Below are positions 5,297 through 6,094 of a stretch of 6,094 nucleotides of DNA, piece by piece; position 1 is the stretch's first letter, and each line of letters starts with the position of its first letter. This DNA is from SIG440 sp045645805 (GTDB taxonomy: Bacteria; Bacillota; Clostridia; Monoglobales; Monoglobaceae): the NCBI GenBank assembly GCA_045645805.1, contig JAZRJL010000058.1:1-6094 (forward strand), written 5' to 3'. A program made the translations under genes and the position numbers. Below the pieces are notes generated by a model. The model was given only the letters and a program-made list of their open reading frames with translations, was not told the DNA's origin and ran no database searches.

Positions 5297-5923
5297 ATGA
5301 GTAAAAATGACTATTTAATTCGTTTGGAAAGAAAAGAAGATTACCCTGTGGTAGAAAACTTGATTCGTGAATCATTTTGGAATGTATACCGCCCAGGATG
5401 CCTTGAACACTATCTCATAACGAAGCTCAGAGAGCATCCTGACTTTGTCAAGGAACTTGATTTTGTTATGGAAAAGGATGGCGAAATTATCGGGCAAAAT
5501 GTGTTTGTAAAAGCAAATATCAAGGCTGATGATGGAAGAAATATTCCCATTCTGACAATGGGACCTATTTGCATTACACCAAAGCTTAAAAGACAAGGTT
5601 ATGGTAAAATTCTACTTGATTATTCAATTGAGAAAGCTACCGAACTTGGCTTTGGTGCAGTATGCTTTGAGGGCAATATCGGCTTTTACGGAAAGAGTGG
5701 TTTCACTTTTGCAAGTGAATTCGGAATCCGTTATCACGGTTTGCCTGAAGATGCGGATGCATCGTTCTTCTTATGCAAAGAATTAATTCCGGGATATTTA
5801 AGCGGTATCACAGGAGAATATGGACCGCCGGAGGTATATCTTTTCCCAGAGGAAGAAGCAGAAGAATTTGATAAAAAATTCCCTTATAAAGAAAAACTGA
5901 AACTTCCGGGACAACTTTTCTAA
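5297..5923 (+). CDS. GNAT family N-acetyltransferase, YhbS-like
   Basis: A 208-residue cytosolic protein with the GNAT fold, which transfers acetyl from acetyl-CoA to an amine. The N-terminal IRLERKEDYPVVENLI strand-helix is followed by the acidic and hydrophobic strand DFVMEKDGEIIGQNVF (55-70). Motif A is ITPKLKRQGYGKILLDY (93-109), with R99-Q-G-Y-G-K104 as the acetyl-CoA pyrophosphate loop, and then GFYGKSGFTFA (129-139), typical of YhbS/COG3153 members. A C-terminal extension of about 60 residues follows. The substrate is unknown; antibiotic, polyamine or protein targets are all possible. GGAGG at 5283-5287 lies 9 nt before ATG 5297. An in-frame extension to 5213 crosses the structured leader and is rejected. 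It ends 19 bp before a terminator. Confidence 0.88.
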   Translation: MSKNDYLIRLERKEDYPVVENLIRESFWNVYRPGCLEHYLITKLREHPDFVKELDFVMEKDGEIIGQNVFVKANIKADDGRNIPILTMGPICITPKLKRQGYGKILLDYSIEKATELGFGAVCFEGNIGFYGKSGFTFASEFGIRYHGLPEDADASFFLCKELIPGYLSGITGEYGPPEVYLFPEEEAEEFDKKFPYKEKLKLPGQLF

Positions 5924-5942
5924 AACGAATATAAACAACGAC

Positions 5943-5969
5943 AGCCGATGCAGATGCATCGGCTATTTT
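5943..5969 (+). terminator. intrinsic terminator after the GNAT gene
   Basis: A perfect 9-bp stem, AGCCGATGC (5943-5951) with GCATCGGCT (5956-5964), closes an AGAT loop and is followed by ATTTTC. The U-tract is short, so efficiency may be moderate, but the position 19 bp after the GNAT stop supports the call. Confidence 0.8.
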
Positions 5970-6032
5970 CGTGTCCAAAAAACTTTCTTTTGCTGCACTT
6001 TTATTACAAAACCATAGTTATATTACACACGC

Positions 6033-6065
6033 GCTGCACTTTCGCTGCAATTTGGCTGCAATGTT
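6033..6065 (+). repeat. three tandem 11-bp direct repeats, core GCTGCA
   Basis: GCTGCA begins at 6033, 6044 and 6055, exactly 11 bp apart, each followed by a T-rich 5-mer (CTTTC, ATTTG, ATGTT). A fourth unit with the same GCTGCACTTT start lies alone at 5992. The spacing places them on one face of the helix. The surrounding 5970-6094 holds no gene I can support; its only other content is a TTGACG hexamer at 6076, near the edge, that could be a -35 box for a promoter off the window. Confidence 0.5.
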
Positions 6066-6094
6066 AAAAAGTGCGTTGACGCGGATTTTTCACC

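Noticed and set aside
5971..6093. Open + frame from GTG at 5971 to the window edge.
   Set aside because: There is no ribosome site, the frame starts in the terminator tail and the product (His/Leu-rich) is not recognisable. It is too short to judge.
6023..6094. Possible 3' end of a minus-strand gene (23 codons, then TAA).
   Set aside because: It could be the tail of a gene to the right, but the segment is too short and matches no family I recognise.

Overview
The window looks like an accessory stretch from a low-GC Gram-positive, most likely a gut-type clostridium. The reasons are the AT-rich base composition, strong AGGAGG-type ribosome sites, one TTG start, sigma-A style promoter boxes and protein families common in Clostridia. 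All ten genes are on the + strand. Most are short and concern detoxification, small-molecule modification, envelope or regulation.

Left block (1-3036): a compact run of six genes that reads as one transcription unit whose promoter lies off the left edge. It holds a 5'-cut DUF5714 protein, an ArsC-type arsenate reductase that overlaps it by 14 nt, a TIGR04076-type small protein, a two-helix membrane protein with a zinc ribbon (overlapping by 11 nt), a macrolide-type GT1 glycosyltransferase and a 55-residue membrane protein. A UUCG-capped intrinsic terminator at about 3004-3036 ends the unit.

Middle block (3041-4478): a near-consensus promoter (TTGACA, 17 nt, TATAAT) sits between and over two copies of a 20-bp sequence that look like operators. 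It drives a 65-residue XRE regulator starting at TTG behind a near-perfect Shine-Dalgarno, then a four-helix membrane protein. After a 65-bp gap comes an isoprenylcysteine-methyltransferase-like membrane enzyme.

Right block (4479-6094): a weak candidate promoter precedes the most striking gene, an XRE DNA-binding domain fused to a desulfoferrodoxin/superoxide-reductase-like domain with both iron-site ligand patterns present. This looks like a one-component sensor of redox state, superoxide or iron. A 140-bp leader follows that can form a strong hairpin, crossed by a second stem (a potential pseudoknot or switch). Then come a GNAT acetyltransferase of the YhbS type and a terminator at 5943-5969. 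The last 125 bp hold phased 11-bp repeats and no gene I can support.

Read together, the content (arsenate reductase, xenobiotic-type glycosyltransferase, acetyltransferase, membrane methyltransferase, redox-sensor-like regulator) fits a stress or detoxification neighbourhood. That common theme is inference from family membership only.
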